Positions 8,434 to 16,676 of a stretch of 31,048 nt of DNA are shown here, piece after piece. The translations under genes were made by a program, and so were the position numbers. Below the pieces are notes generated by a model. It did no database searches and was not told where the DNA came from. It saw only the letters and a program-made list of their open reading frames with translations. Position 1 is the first letter of the stretch; each line of letters starts with the position of its first letter. This DNA comes from Ruminococcaceae bacterium UBA7080 (lineage in GTDB: Bacteria; Bacillota; Clostridia; Oscillospirales; Acutalibacteraceae), in the NCBI GenBank assembly GCA_002493595.1, contig DKZG01000013.1:6830-37877 (forward strand), written 5' to 3'.

Positions 8434-8455
8434 ATAAATCATTTTAATATATAAT
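8427..8455 (+). promoter_or_regulatory. SigmaA promoter of the corC-phoH-ybeY-era-recO-mutS2 cluster
   Basis: TTTACA (8427-8432), a 17-nt spacer and TATAAT (8450-8455). It lies 46 nt before the corC start and shares its -35 region with the opposing promoter. Confidence 0.7.
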
Positions 8456-8500
8456 ATACGATATTAAATTATCTAAAATTGTTTGGAGGTATTTGCCTTT

Positions 8501-9310
8501 ATGGGCAGCGGTCTACTAAAGCTATTCAAAAAAGAAAGCTCTACCGAGGAGGAAATTAAACAGCTTGTTGAGGGTGACGAGCAGGTTGGTGAGCTTGAAA
8601 AAAACCAGAGAGAAATGATTAACAATATTTTCGAATTTGATGATCTCAATGCCGGTGATATTATGACGCATCGTACAGATGTTGATGCAGTTGAAATCAG
8701 TGATTCTCTTGAAAACGCAGTAAAAATTGCAATTGAGCACGGGCGATCCAGAATCCCTGTTTTTAACAATGATTTGGATGATATTTGCGGAATAATATAT
8801 GTAAAGGACTTACTTAGATTTGTCGGCAGCAAGATCACTGCGGATGACAAAATAGCGGATTATATCCGCAAGCCGCTTTTTGTTCCCGAGACGATTCCCT
8901 GCGGTAAGCTTTTTGCCCAAATGACAGAGACGAGAATTATGCTTGCCATCGTTGTGGATGAGTATGGCGGAACAGCAGGTATCGTAACTATGGAAGATGT
9001 GCTTGAAAGCATTGTGGGCAATATCCGTGACGAATACGATGATGAAGAAGAACTTGTTACGCAGATTGACGAAAAAACCTTTACCTTTGACGGTGTTGCG
9101 GATATAGACGAGGTTGAAAAGGTGCTTGCTGTTAAACTGCCGGAGGGTGATTATGATACGCTTGCAGGCTTTGTCATTAATCTCTTAGGTTATCTGCCTA
9201 CAGGAAAAAAGGAAAACGAGATAGCAGTTTATGAAAATCTTACCTTTACTGTTTTAGAGGTAGATGAAAGACGCATAGAAAAAATAAAAGTAGAGAAGAA
9301 CAATGATTGA
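8501..9310 (+). CDS. ybeX: CorC/HlyC (YbeX) family CBS-domain protein
   Basis: This 269-residue soluble protein has a CBS pair at about residues 45-175 (GDIMTHRTDVDAVE, then AGIVTMEDVLESIVGNI) and a C-terminal CorC/HlyC transporter-associated domain (about 190-265). It lacks the DUF21 membrane domain, so it matches YbeX/CorC rather than the membrane-anchored paralogues. YbeX is linked to ribosome metabolism and Mg2+/Co2+ handling. The TTG six codons upstream lies inside the GGAGG itself, so the ATG at 8501, 11 nt after GGAGG, is used. Its last 8 nt overlap phoH, as expected for the ybeX-ybeZ-ybeY set. Confidence 0.88.
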   Translation: MGSGLLKLFKKESSTEEEIKQLVEGDEQVGELEKNQREMINNIFEFDDLNAGDIMTHRTDVDAVEISDSLENAVKIAIEHGRSRIPVFNNDLDDICGIIYVKDLLRFVGSKITADDKIADYIRKPLFVPETIPCGKLFAQMTETRIMLAIVVDEYGGTAGIVTMEDVLESIVGNIRDEYDDEEELVTQIDEKTFTFDGVADIDEVEKVLAVKLPEGDYDTLAGFVINLLGYLPTGKKENEIAVYENLTFTVLEVDERRIEKIKVEKNND

Positions 9311-10265
9311 ACAGATAATTGAATTTGAAGCAATTGATCAGGCTGTCAACCTTTTTGGCAGCTTTGATGAAAATGTTAAGTTAATAGAGCGTGAGTACGG
9401 TGTATCCATTATTTCACGTGCAACGGATTTAAAAGTTGTGGGTGATGCTGAAAATGTTTCGGCAGCAGTCAGGGTGCTGCATTCACTTTTGGTTTTAATC
9501 GGCAAGGGAGAAAGCCTTTCAGACCAAAATGTAAGATATGTTATTTCTCTTGTCAATGAGGGAAATGAGGATAAGCTCAATTCAATGACCTCGGATACAA
9601 TCTGTATCACTGCTAAGGGTCGTCCGCTTAAGCCTAAGACCCTTGGCCAGAAAAAATATTGTGAGTCAATAGATAAGAATATAATTACTTTTGGAATAGG
9701 ACCGGCAGGAACGGGTAAAACATATCTTGCTGTAGCAATGGCTGTAACCGCTTTCAGAGCTAAAGAGGTTACAAGGATAATATTGACACGTCCGGCTGTA
9801 GAAGCCGGTGAAAAGCTCGGTTTTCTTCCCGGTGATTTGCAAAGCAAGGTTGATCCTTATTTAAGGCCTCTTTATGACGCACTTTTTGATATGCTTGGTG
9901 CCGAGAATTTTCAGCGTTATCAAGAAAGAGGTGCGATAGAAGTAGCTCCTCTTGCATATATGAGGGGACGTACACTTGATGACAGCTTTATTATTCTTGA
10001 TGAGGCTCAGAATACAACGCCTGAGCAGATGAAAATGTTTTTAACCAGACTTGGATTTCGCTCAAAGATGGTCATTACAGGCGATATTACACAGATTGAT
10101 TTGCCTGACGGAAAAAAATCCGGTCTCAAAAAGGTAATGCATATTTTAAAAGATGTTGATGATATAGAGATATGCAGATTTAACCAAAAGGATGTTGTTC
10201 GTCACAAGCTGGTTCAGGATATTGTTAATGCTTATGAAAAATACGAGAAGGAGGAAAAAAGATGA
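9303..10265 (+). CDS. phoH: PhoH-like ATPase (YbeZ)
   Basis: This 320-residue P-loop ATPase has an N-terminal KH-like region (about 10-65) and the PhoH domain from about 105. Walker A is GPAGTGKT at 133-140, and Walker B lies in SFIILDEAQNT. PhoH/YbeZ acts with the endoribonuclease YbeY in rRNA and RNA metabolism. The start overlaps corC by 8 nt and the stop overlaps ybeY by ATGA, so translation is probably coupled. Length is normal for the family. Confidence 0.93.
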   Translation: MIEQIIEFEAIDQAVNLFGSFDENVKLIEREYGVSIISRATDLKVVGDAENVSAAVRVLHSLLVLIGKGESLSDQNVRYVISLVNEGNEDKLNSMTSDTICITAKGRPLKPKTLGQKKYCESIDKNIITFGIGPAGTGKTYLAVAMAVTAFRAKEVTRIILTRPAVEAGEKLGFLPGDLQSKVDPYLRPLYDALFDMLGAENFQRYQERGAIEVAPLAYMRGRTLDDSFIILDEAQNTTPEQMKMFLTRLGFRSKMVITGDITQIDLPDGKKSGLKKVMHILKDVDDIEICRFNQKDVVRHKLVQDIVNAYEKYEKEEKR

Positions 10266-10771
10266 CAACAAATTCAGTTAAGGTTATTATTTCAAATGAC
10301 CAGAAAAATATAAAAATACCAACAGGTATACGTATGCTTATACGGCGTTGCTGCCATGCCGTGCTTGAACTTGAGAATTTTGACGGTTCTGCTGAGGTGA
10401 GTGTCCGTTTTGTTAATAATGAACAGATAAGAGAGCTGAACAGTCAGTACAGGAATATAGATAAGGCAACAGATGTGTTATCTTTTCCTCTTGGCGAAAA
10501 CGGTATTTACGATGTTAATATGGATACCGGTGCTAAGATACTGGGAGATATCGTTATATCTATTGAAAAGGCCTTTGAGCAGGCGGAGCTTTATAATCAC
10601 CCGCTTCAGCGTGAAATCGGATTCCTTACCGTTCATTCCATGCTTCATCTTCTGGGATATGACCATGAAAACGGTGGTCTTGAGGAGGTACATATGCGTG
10701 AGAAAGAAGAAACTGTTCTGACTCAAATCGGCTGGAAGAGGGATAATAGCTATTATATGGGTGATGAATAA
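10262..10771 (+). CDS. ybeY: Endoribonuclease YbeY, 16S rRNA maturation and ribosome quality control
   Basis: This 169-residue zinc metalloprotein carries the family signature HSMLHLLGYDH, with zinc ligands H125, H129 and H135. It also has the conserved ATDVLSFP (69-76) and LGDIVIS (94-100) blocks. It processes the 3' end of 16S rRNA. GGAGG lies upstream inside the end of phoH, and the start overlaps phoH by 4 nt. The stop overlaps the era start (TAATG). Confidence 0.95.
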   Translation: MTTNSVKVIISNDQKNIKIPTGIRMLIRRCCHAVLELENFDGSAEVSVRFVNNEQIRELNSQYRNIDKATDVLSFPLGENGIYDVNMDTGAKILGDIVISIEKAFEQAELYNHPLQREIGFLTVHSMLHLLGYDHENGGLEEVHMREKEETVLTQIGWKRDNSYYMGDE

Positions 10772-11658
10772 TGACGAAAACTGCTTTTATTGCAATTGTT
10801 GGCAAGCCGAATGTAGGCAAGTCCTCACTTTTAAACAGAATACTCGGTCAAAAAATAGCGATTGTCTCATCAAAACCGCAGACAACGAGAACAAAGATTA
10901 TGGGTGTTCTGACCGAAGGTGAAACACAGCTTGTTTTTACTGACACTCCCGGCTTTCACGCAGCACATAATAAGCTGGGTGAGAGAATGAATGAGGCTGT
11001 CGGTGATACTGTCGGCGGTGTGGATGCCTGCCTGTTTCTAACCGAGCCCGGCGGCGAACTTAACGAACAGGAAAGGCAGCTGCTTGAAATGTTTAAAAAG
11101 CAGAAAATGCCTGTTATTCTTGCAATCAATAAAATAGATATGCTTAAGGATAAGGAAGAGCTTTTAAACAGAATTGTTTATCTTACATCTCTTTTTGATT
11201 TTTATGCTGTCGTTCCTATAAGCGCTGCCGAGGGTGATAACATTGATGCACTTAAGTCGGAGCTTGATAAGCTTGCCTTTGAGTCACCCCATTTCTTCCC
11301 GGAGGATACACTGACCGACCAGCCTGAGAGAGTGCTGGCAGCGGAGATTATAAGAGAAAAAATTCTTAGACTTATGGATAAGGAAATTCCGCATGGTATT
11401 GCCGTAGCTGTTGAAAAAATGAGTGAGCGCAGCGATAAAGATATATTGGATATAGACGCCACTATTTATTGTGAAAGAGAAAGTCACAAAGGTATGGTAA
11501 TCGGTAAGAACGGTACTATGCTGAAGAAAGTTTCAACCTATGCAAGACAGGATTTGGAAAAGTTTTTCCAAATTAAAGTTAATCTGCACTGCTGGGTAAA
11601 GGTTAAGCTCGATTGGCGTAACAGAGAGGGTCTTATTCACAATTTCGGATTGGATTAA
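10771..11658 (+). CDS. era: GTPase Era, 30S ribosome assembly factor
   Basis: This 295-residue GTPase has G1 GKPNVGKS at 11-18, G3 DTPGFH, G4 NKID and G5 SAAEG, and a C-terminal KH RNA-binding domain with VIGKNGTMLKK near residue 240. Era binds the 3' end of 16S rRNA, the region its neighbour YbeY processes. Full length. In many Firmicutes dgkA and cdd lie between ybeY and era; here the two genes touch directly. Confidence 0.97.
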   Translation: MTKTAFIAIVGKPNVGKSSLLNRILGQKIAIVSSKPQTTRTKIMGVLTEGETQLVFTDTPGFHAAHNKLGERMNEAVGDTVGGVDACLFLTEPGGELNEQERQLLEMFKKQKMPVILAINKIDMLKDKEELLNRIVYLTSLFDFYAVVPISAAEGDNIDALKSELDKLAFESPHFFPEDTLTDQPERVLAAEIIREKILRLMDKEIPHGIAVAVEKMSERSDKDILDIDATIYCERESHKGMVIGKNGTMLKKVSTYARQDLEKFFQIKVNLHCWVKVKLDWRNREGLIHNFGLD

Positions 11659-11743
11659 TTTAACACAAATTTTATATACCGCCATAGGATAAAATATTAA
11701 CGTGGAGTGAAAAACTTAGTTTAATATAATGGTGGTGTATTTT

Positions 11744-11887
11744 ATGGATTATAAAAAATGGCTTAGCTTTTGGCGTTCAGGCTCGGTTCAGGATTATTTG
11801 GATTATAAAGAGTACGAAAAGGCAGAAAACGATGACGACTACAACAAAGGGTTTAGTAATCAGAGAACAGACAATAGGGGAGAGTGA
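11744..11887 (+). CDS. yqzL: YqzL-like small protein between era and recO
   Basis: A 47-codon frame starts at an ATG at 11744 with GGTGGT 7 nt upstream. The product begins MDYKKWLSFWRSGSVQDY and continues LDYKEYEK. The position between era and recO, the length, and the pattern of aromatic N-terminus, S-G, Y-L and YKE match the small YqzL family of Bacillus and Clostridia. Its last 56 nt overlap the recO start in another frame, and the tail after about residue 33 is probably unconstrained. Function in the family is unknown. Confidence 0.65.
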   Translation: MDYKKWLSFWRSGSVQDYLDYKEYEKAENDDDYNKGFSNQRTDNRGE

Positions 11888-12566
11888 CCGTTTAGTTACT
11901 CTCCTTACTGCTGATTACGGTCTTGTACGAGCTTTTGTAAGAGGGGCTAAGCAAATAAAAAATCGTCTGGCATCCTCTACCTCCCTTTTTGCTTATTGTG
12001 ACTTTTCACTTTATAGGGGGCGGGATGCTTTTGTGGTGGATAATGCTTCTCCTATTGAGGTGTTTTTTGATTTGAGAAAGGATATTGTACGTCTTTCGCT
12101 TGCACAGTATTTTGCTCAGCTTGCCTATGAACTTGGTGAGGAAGAACAGCCTGCCCCTGAAATGCTTTCTGTTTTGCTTAATGCACTTCATCTGCTTTGC
12201 AGCAGCAGTAAGGATATAAGGGTAGTTAAAACCGCAGTGGAGTTCAGATTTTTATCTTTGAGCGGATATATGCCAAATATTCTTGCCTGTGCAAATTGCG
12301 CAGTGTATGAAACCGATATGATGTATTTTGATACTCTTGACGGATGCATTTATTGTCAGGACTGCAAAAAAGCAGGTGCCGTTCTTTGTCCTAAAACCGT
12401 TATTACAGCAATACGCTTTGTTTGTCTTACCGAGCCTAAAAAAATTTTTTCGTTTTCACTGTCCGGCGAAAATCTGGATTTGCTTACATGCGTCAGTGAA
12501 AAATATCTTTTAACCCGAGTGCAAAAAAAATTACCGACCCTTGATTTTTACAAGGCATTGATATAA
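11832..12566 (+). CDS. recO: DNA repair protein RecO
   Basis: This 244-residue protein has an N-terminal OB fold (about 1-78; GLVIREQTIGESDRLVTL) and a helical C-terminal domain. A zinc-binding cluster has C153-x2-C156 and C175-x2-C178, with an additional C172. RecO anneals DNA and loads RecA with RecR in the RecFOR pathway. The start lies inside the YqzL frame after AAGG. MutS2 follows 11 nt after the stop. Confidence 0.93.
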   Translation: MTTTTKGLVIREQTIGESDRLVTLLTADYGLVRAFVRGAKQIKNRLASSTSLFAYCDFSLYRGRDAFVVDNASPIEVFFDLRKDIVRLSLAQYFAQLAYELGEEEQPAPEMLSVLLNALHLLCSSSKDIRVVKTAVEFRFLSLSGYMPNILACANCAVYETDMMYFDTLDGCIYCQDCKKAGAVLCPKTVITAIRFVCLTEPKKIFSFSLSGENLDLLTCVSEKYLLTRVQKKLPTLDFYKALI

Positions 12567-12577
12567 AGGATAATCAT

Positions 12578-14947
12578 ATGAACAAAAATTTAAAAACACT
12601 TGAGCTTGATTTGATACTTAAAAAGCTTGCAGATGAATGTTCCTGCGATGATGCAAAAGAGCTGGCACTTTCACTGAATCCGAGCTGTGACATGAGCGAA
12701 GTTGATTTGCTGCTTACACAGACCGAGGATGCGTTTTCTCTTTTGGCGCGCTTTGGCGGTCCGTCATTTTCAGGACTCAAAAATGTTAATAACCCTTTAC
12801 ATAGAGCAAATGCAGGCGGTTCACTTAATCCCAAAGAGCTTTTGGATATAGCTTATTGTCTAAGGTCTATCAGAACATTGACAGAGTGGTATGGGCATTG
12901 CAGCGGCGTTAGAACAAGCCTTGATTTTTTCTTTGAAGGGATAACAGCCAATAAGTATCTTGAAAACAGGATTTTTACCTGTATTATCAGCGAAGAAGAA
13001 ATAGCCGATAAAGCCTCTGAGCTTTTGAACGATATAAGAAGAAAAATCAGATCAAAAGAGAATTCTGTCAGAGAAAAACTGGATTTAATTATTCATTCTC
13101 CTCACTATCAGCAGTATTTGCAGGAGTTTATTGTAACACAGCGAAACGGGCGTTTTGTTGTTCCGGTGAAAGCAGAATGCAGGGGTAATGTGGCAGGTCT
13201 TGTTCATGATACTTCTTCAACCGGCGCCACTGTTTTTATTGAGCCTTCCTCAGTTGTGGATGCAAACAACGATATAAAAGTCCTTCAGGGCAAAGAGCGT
13301 GACGAAATTATGCGTATACTCTTTGAGCTTTCTGCTGAGGCGGGGGATTTTGCCGAATCCATAAAACATTCATATAACAGTGCGGTAATGCTTAATTTGA
13401 TTTTCGCCAAGGCACATCTTGCTTACAAAATGAAAGCAGTTAAACCACTATTGAATCAAGAGGGTATTGTTTCTATAAAAAAAGCCCGTCATCCCCTTAT
13501 TGATCCTAAAAAGGTAGTGCCTACTGATATTACTCTCGGTGAAAAATATGATACATTGGTTATCACAGGTCCCAATACCGGCGGTAAAACAGTTTCGCTT
13601 AAAACGCTGGGACTTTTAACTGCAATGACCATGTGCGGAATTCTAATTCCGGCAGGTGACAGATCAAAAATATCTATATTTGAAAAAATACTTGTTGATA
13701 TCGGTGATGAGCAGAGTATTGCGCAGTCGCTTTCAACCTTTTCCTCCCATATGGTTAATATTATTGATATAATAGGCAAAGCAGACAGCCGTTCACTTGT
13801 TCTTATAGATGAGCTTGGTGCAGGAACCGATCCTGTTGAAGGTGCGGCGCTGGCCGTATCGGTTATTGAAAGGCTAAGGTCACAGGGTGCTGTTATTGCT
13901 GCAACGACGCACTATGCAGAACTGAAGGCTTATGCTCTTGATACAGCAGGTGTTACAAATGGATGCTGTGAATTTGATGTGGATACATTGAGACCGACTT
14001 ACAGGCTTCTTATCGGTGTTCCGGGAAGGTCAAATGCCTTTGCTATTTCCGAGCATCTGGGTATGGCAAAGGATATTATTGACAAGGCTAAGAGTATAGT
14101 CGATTCAGATAACCGTGATTTTGAAGCCGTGCTTGAAAAGCTTGAAGCCTCAAGGCAGGCGCTTGAAGAAGAGCGGCGTTCCGCTGAAGAAATGACGGCA
14201 AAAGCTAAAAAAATGGAAGAGCGTGCTAAGTCAGAAAAAGATAGAATAGAAACTCTTAAGCAGCGTGAGATGGATAAGGCAAAGCGTGAAGCAGAAAAGC
14301 TTATTGAGGCGGCGAAGAGAAAATCATCCGAATTTTTACTTGAACTTGAAAAGCTGAAAAAGGAACAGAACGCATCAAATGCCACTGAAATTGCACGCAG
14401 GACACGACGCACAGTTAAATCTCAGATGGGTGAAATGGATGAATTGATTAATCCTGCTGACCTGGCTGATAATTGGGATTATGATTATAAGCTTCCTCGT
14501 GAACCTAAAGTCGGCGATAGAGTCATTATAAAAGGAATCGGCGAAGGAGAGGTTATTGAAGCAGGTGATAAGCTTTTGGTTAAATCGGGCTTGCTTAAGA
14601 CCCGTGTCAGACTGTCCGACATAATGATATTGGACAAGCCTAAAGAAAAGCCAAAATCCGTAAGACATAATGTTTATCGTACATCCTCACGTGCCGATGC
14701 AGATGTAAAAACCGAAATGGATATGAGGGGAAAAACGGTTGATGAAGCTCTGAGTGAGCTTGGTTTATTTATTGATAAATGTATTTTGAATAATATTGAA
14801 GAAGTACGTATCATACACGGCAAGGGAACCGGTGCACTCAGAGCAGCAGTGACGGATTATTTGAGATATCATCCTAACATATCCGAATATCGGCTGGGCA
14901 AATACGGCGAGGGTGAAAACGGTGTAACCATTGCAAAATTGAAATAG
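12578..14947 (+). CDS. mutS2: Endonuclease MutS2
   Basis: This 789-residue protein has the MutS core and ATPase with Walker A GPNTGGKT near 331-338 and Walker B LVLIDELGAGTDP near 407-419. A long charged coiled coil follows (about 515-620). The C-terminal Smr nuclease domain (about 712-789) shows MDMRGKTVDEAL and IIHGKGTGALR. MutS2 suppresses homologous recombination or rescues collided ribosomes, depending on the species. Full length; AAAGGA before the ATG. Last gene of the cluster, followed by a terminator. Confidence 0.96.
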   Translation: MNKNLKTLELDLILKKLADECSCDDAKELALSLNPSCDMSEVDLLLTQTEDAFSLLARFGGPSFSGLKNVNNPLHRANAGGSLNPKELLDIAYCLRSIRTLTEWYGHCSGVRTSLDFFFEGITANKYLENRIFTCIISEEEIADKASELLNDIRRKIRSKENSVREKLDLIIHSPHYQQYLQEFIVTQRNGRFVVPVKAECRGNVAGLVHDTSSTGATVFIEPSSVVDANNDIKVLQGKERDEIMRILFELSAEAGDFAESIKHSYNSAVMLNLIFAKAHLAYKMKAVKPLLNQEGIVSIKKARHPLIDPKKVVPTDITLGEKYDTLVITGPNTGGKTVSLKTLGLLTAMTMCGILIPAGDRSKISIFEKILVDIGDEQSIAQSLSTFSSHMVNIIDIIGKADSRSLVLIDELGAGTDPVEGAALAVSVIERLRSQGAVIAATTHYAELKAYALDTAGVTNGCCEFDVDTLRPTYRLLIGVPGRSNAFAISEHLGMAKDIIDKAKSIVDSDNRDFEAVLEKLEASRQALEEERRSAEEMTAKAKKMEERAKSEKDRIETLKQREMDKAKREAEKLIEAAKRKSSEFLLELEKLKKEQNASNATEIARRTRRTVKSQMGEMDELINPADLADNWDYDYKLPREPKVGDRVIIKGIGEGEVIEAGDKLLVKSGLLKTRVRLSDIMILDKPKEKPKSVRHNVYRTSSRADADVKTEMDMRGKTVDEALSELGLFIDKCILNNIEEVRIIHGKGTGALRAAVTDYLRYHPNISEYRLGKYGEGENGVTIAKLK

Positions 14948-14962
14948 ATTGTTATAGAAAAG

Positions 14963-15005
14963 CACCTGTATAAATCAGCTTGTTTATACGGGTGTTATTT
15001 TTTTA
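14963..15005 (+). terminator. Intrinsic terminator after mutS2
   Basis: A 12-bp stem (14963-14974 with 14983-14994, one G-T pair) is followed by TTATTTTTTTA. Confidence 0.85.
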
Positions 15006-15034
15006 TTGCTTTTTATATATTTACCTGTTATAAT
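15006..15034 (+). promoter_or_regulatory. Candidate promoter of the amino-acid ABC transporter operon
   Basis: TTGCTT (15006-15011), a 17-nt spacer and TATAAT (15029-15034), directly after the mutS2 terminator. A second TATAAT lies at 15040-15045, but without a good -35. The 5' leader would be about 85 nt. Confidence 0.5.
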
Positions 15035-15125
15035 GTCAATATAATAATTGCTTTACTATGGCAGAGCGTTAATGTGATGCCGCAGCAGGCTAAAACCTAT
15101 TATGAATGTTGAAAGGAATAAAAAG

Positions 15126-15956
15126 ATGAAAAAAGTATTATCAGTTATTTTAGCAGCAGTGATGATGTTATCGGTCGTAACTTTGTTTGCTGCCTGCTCA
15201 AAGGATGCAAAGACAGATGAAACGGGTAAGGATAACACAGTAGCTAATTCTGCTGCAGTTGCCGATCTGGACCTGATTAAGCAAAAAGGTAAGATGGTAA
15301 TCGGAATTACAGAATATAAGCCGATGAATTATAAAGAAAATAATGAGTGGACCGGTTTTGATACAGAATTTGCTCAGGCAGTCGGTGCAAAGCTTGGTGT
15401 TGATGTTGAATTTGTTGAAATCAACTGGAACAATAAATTCAATGAGCTCAGCACAAAAAATATTGATGCTATTTGGAATGGTATGACAATTACAGACGAG
15501 GTTAAGGATGCAACGGATGTGTCGGAGGCTTATGCTGAAAATGCACAGGTAGTTGTTATGAAGAGCAGCAATCTTGATCAATATAAGGATGCAGCTTCTA
15601 TTAAGGATTTAAGTATTGCTGTTGAAGGCGGTTCGGCAGGTGAGAAGGCTGCAAAAGCAGCGGGTCTTGCAAATCTTGTTGTTTCGGATACGCAGGCTCT
15701 TGCGCTTACAGAGGTTGCTTCAGGTTCAGCTGACGCATGTATTATTGACTTAACAATGGCAAATTCAATGACAGGCGAGGGTTCAGGTAATCCTACGCTT
15801 GGATTCTCTATCAAGCTTGAGGCTGAGGAATATGGTGTTGCTTTCAGAAAAGGCTCAGATCTTACTGCAAAGTTTAATGAGATTAAAAAGGAGCTTGTTG
15901 CTGACGGTACACTTGATAAGCTCGCTCAGAAGTATGAAATCGCTATTATAAAATAA
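15126..15956 (+). CDS. Polar amino acid ABC transporter, substrate-binding lipoprotein
   Basis: This 276-residue family 3 solute-binding protein has a lipoprotein signal peptide with a charged start (MKK), a hydrophobic core and the acylated Cys24 in LFAAC. The mature domain (about 45-275) shows GITEYKPMNYKENNEWTGFDTEFAQA, the typical amino-acid binding start. An in-frame ATG eight codons upstream was rejected because GAAAGG precedes the ATG at 15126. Permease and ATPase follow at once. Exact substrate is not readable; glutamine, cystine or arginine type are possible. Confidence 0.92.
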   Translation: MKKVLSVILAAVMMLSVVTLFAACSKDAKTDETGKDNTVANSAAVADLDLIKQKGKMVIGITEYKPMNYKENNEWTGFDTEFAQAVGAKLGVDVEFVEINWNNKFNELSTKNIDAIWNGMTITDEVKDATDVSEAYAENAQVVVMKSSNLDQYKDAASIKDLSIAVEGGSAGEKAAKAAGLANLVVSDTQALALTEVASGSADACIIDLTMANSMTGEGSGNPTLGFSIKLEAEEYGVAFRKGSDLTAKFNEIKKELVADGTLDKLAQKYEIAIIK

Positions 15957-15976
15957 AACTCAGTGAGAGGGACAAT

Positions 15977-16672
15977 ATGTTTTTAGACGTAACACAATCT
16001 CTTTTTGAGGGATTTTTAACTACTTTAAAGCTGTTTGGTGTTACACTGATTGTTGCTCTTCCGTTAGGCTTGTTGGTCAGTTTTGGTTCAATGAGCAAAA
16101 TAAAGCTGATAAAAGCTGTATTTAAAACTTTCATCTGGATGATCAGAGGCACGCCTCTGGTTCTTCAGATGATTGTGGTTTTTTACGGACCGGGTTTAAT
16201 CAGTAACTGGGCACAAAATATTGAAAATCCGAATGCACTTATAACATGGATTGCATCGTGGACAGTGATGGAGCGCTTTGCAGCCGTATCTGTTGCATTC
16301 ATAATAAACTATTCCTGTTATTTTTCGGAAATTTTCCGCGGAGGAATAGAGGCTATTCCTCAGGGACAGTATGAAGCAGGTCAGGTTTTGGGTATGACTA
16401 AGGTTCAGATTTTCTTTAAAGTTGTACTGCTTCAGGTTATAAAACGAATTATTCCGCCGATGAGTAATGAAATCATTACCTTGGTTAAGGATACTTCTCT
16501 TGCACGCGTTATATCTGTCTATGAAATTATATGGGCGGGTGAAAAGTTTATGAAGCTGGAGGGCCTTTTGTGGCCGCTGCTTTATACAGGTGTATTCTAC
16601 TTGCTGTTTTGCGGAATTCTGACAATTTTGTTTGGTAAAATTGAGAAAAAATTAGATTATTACAGAGGTTAA
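15977..16672 (+). CDS. Polar amino acid ABC transporter permease
   Basis: This 231-residue HisM/GlnP-type permease has about five membrane helices. The N-terminal family block TLKLFGVTLIVALPLG lies at about 16-31 and MIRGTPLVLQM near 55. The EAA loop, EAGQVLGMTKVQIFFKVVLLQ, lies near 134. The 20-nt gap to the binding-protein gene carries GAGAGGG, and only 4 nt separate it from the ATPase gene. Confidence 0.92.
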   Translation: MFLDVTQSLFEGFLTTLKLFGVTLIVALPLGLLVSFGSMSKIKLIKAVFKTFIWMIRGTPLVLQMIVVFYGPGLISNWAQNIENPNALITWIASWTVMERFAAVSVAFIINYSCYFSEIFRGGIEAIPQGQYEAGQVLGMTKVQIFFKVVLLQVIKRIIPPMSNEIITLVKDTSLARVISVYEIIWAGEKFMKLEGLLWPLLYTGVFYLLFCGILTILFGKIEKKLDYYRG

Positions 16673-16676
16673 AGCT

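Noticed and set aside
11659..11743. Separate promoter for yqzL-recO (TATAAT at 11725-11730)
   Set aside because: No acceptable -35 at 16-18 nt; era read-through explains expression.
13999..14412. Ser/Ala-rich minus-strand frame within mutS2
   Set aside because: It is the complement of the Glu/Lys/Ala coiled-coil codons of MutS2, a common artefact.
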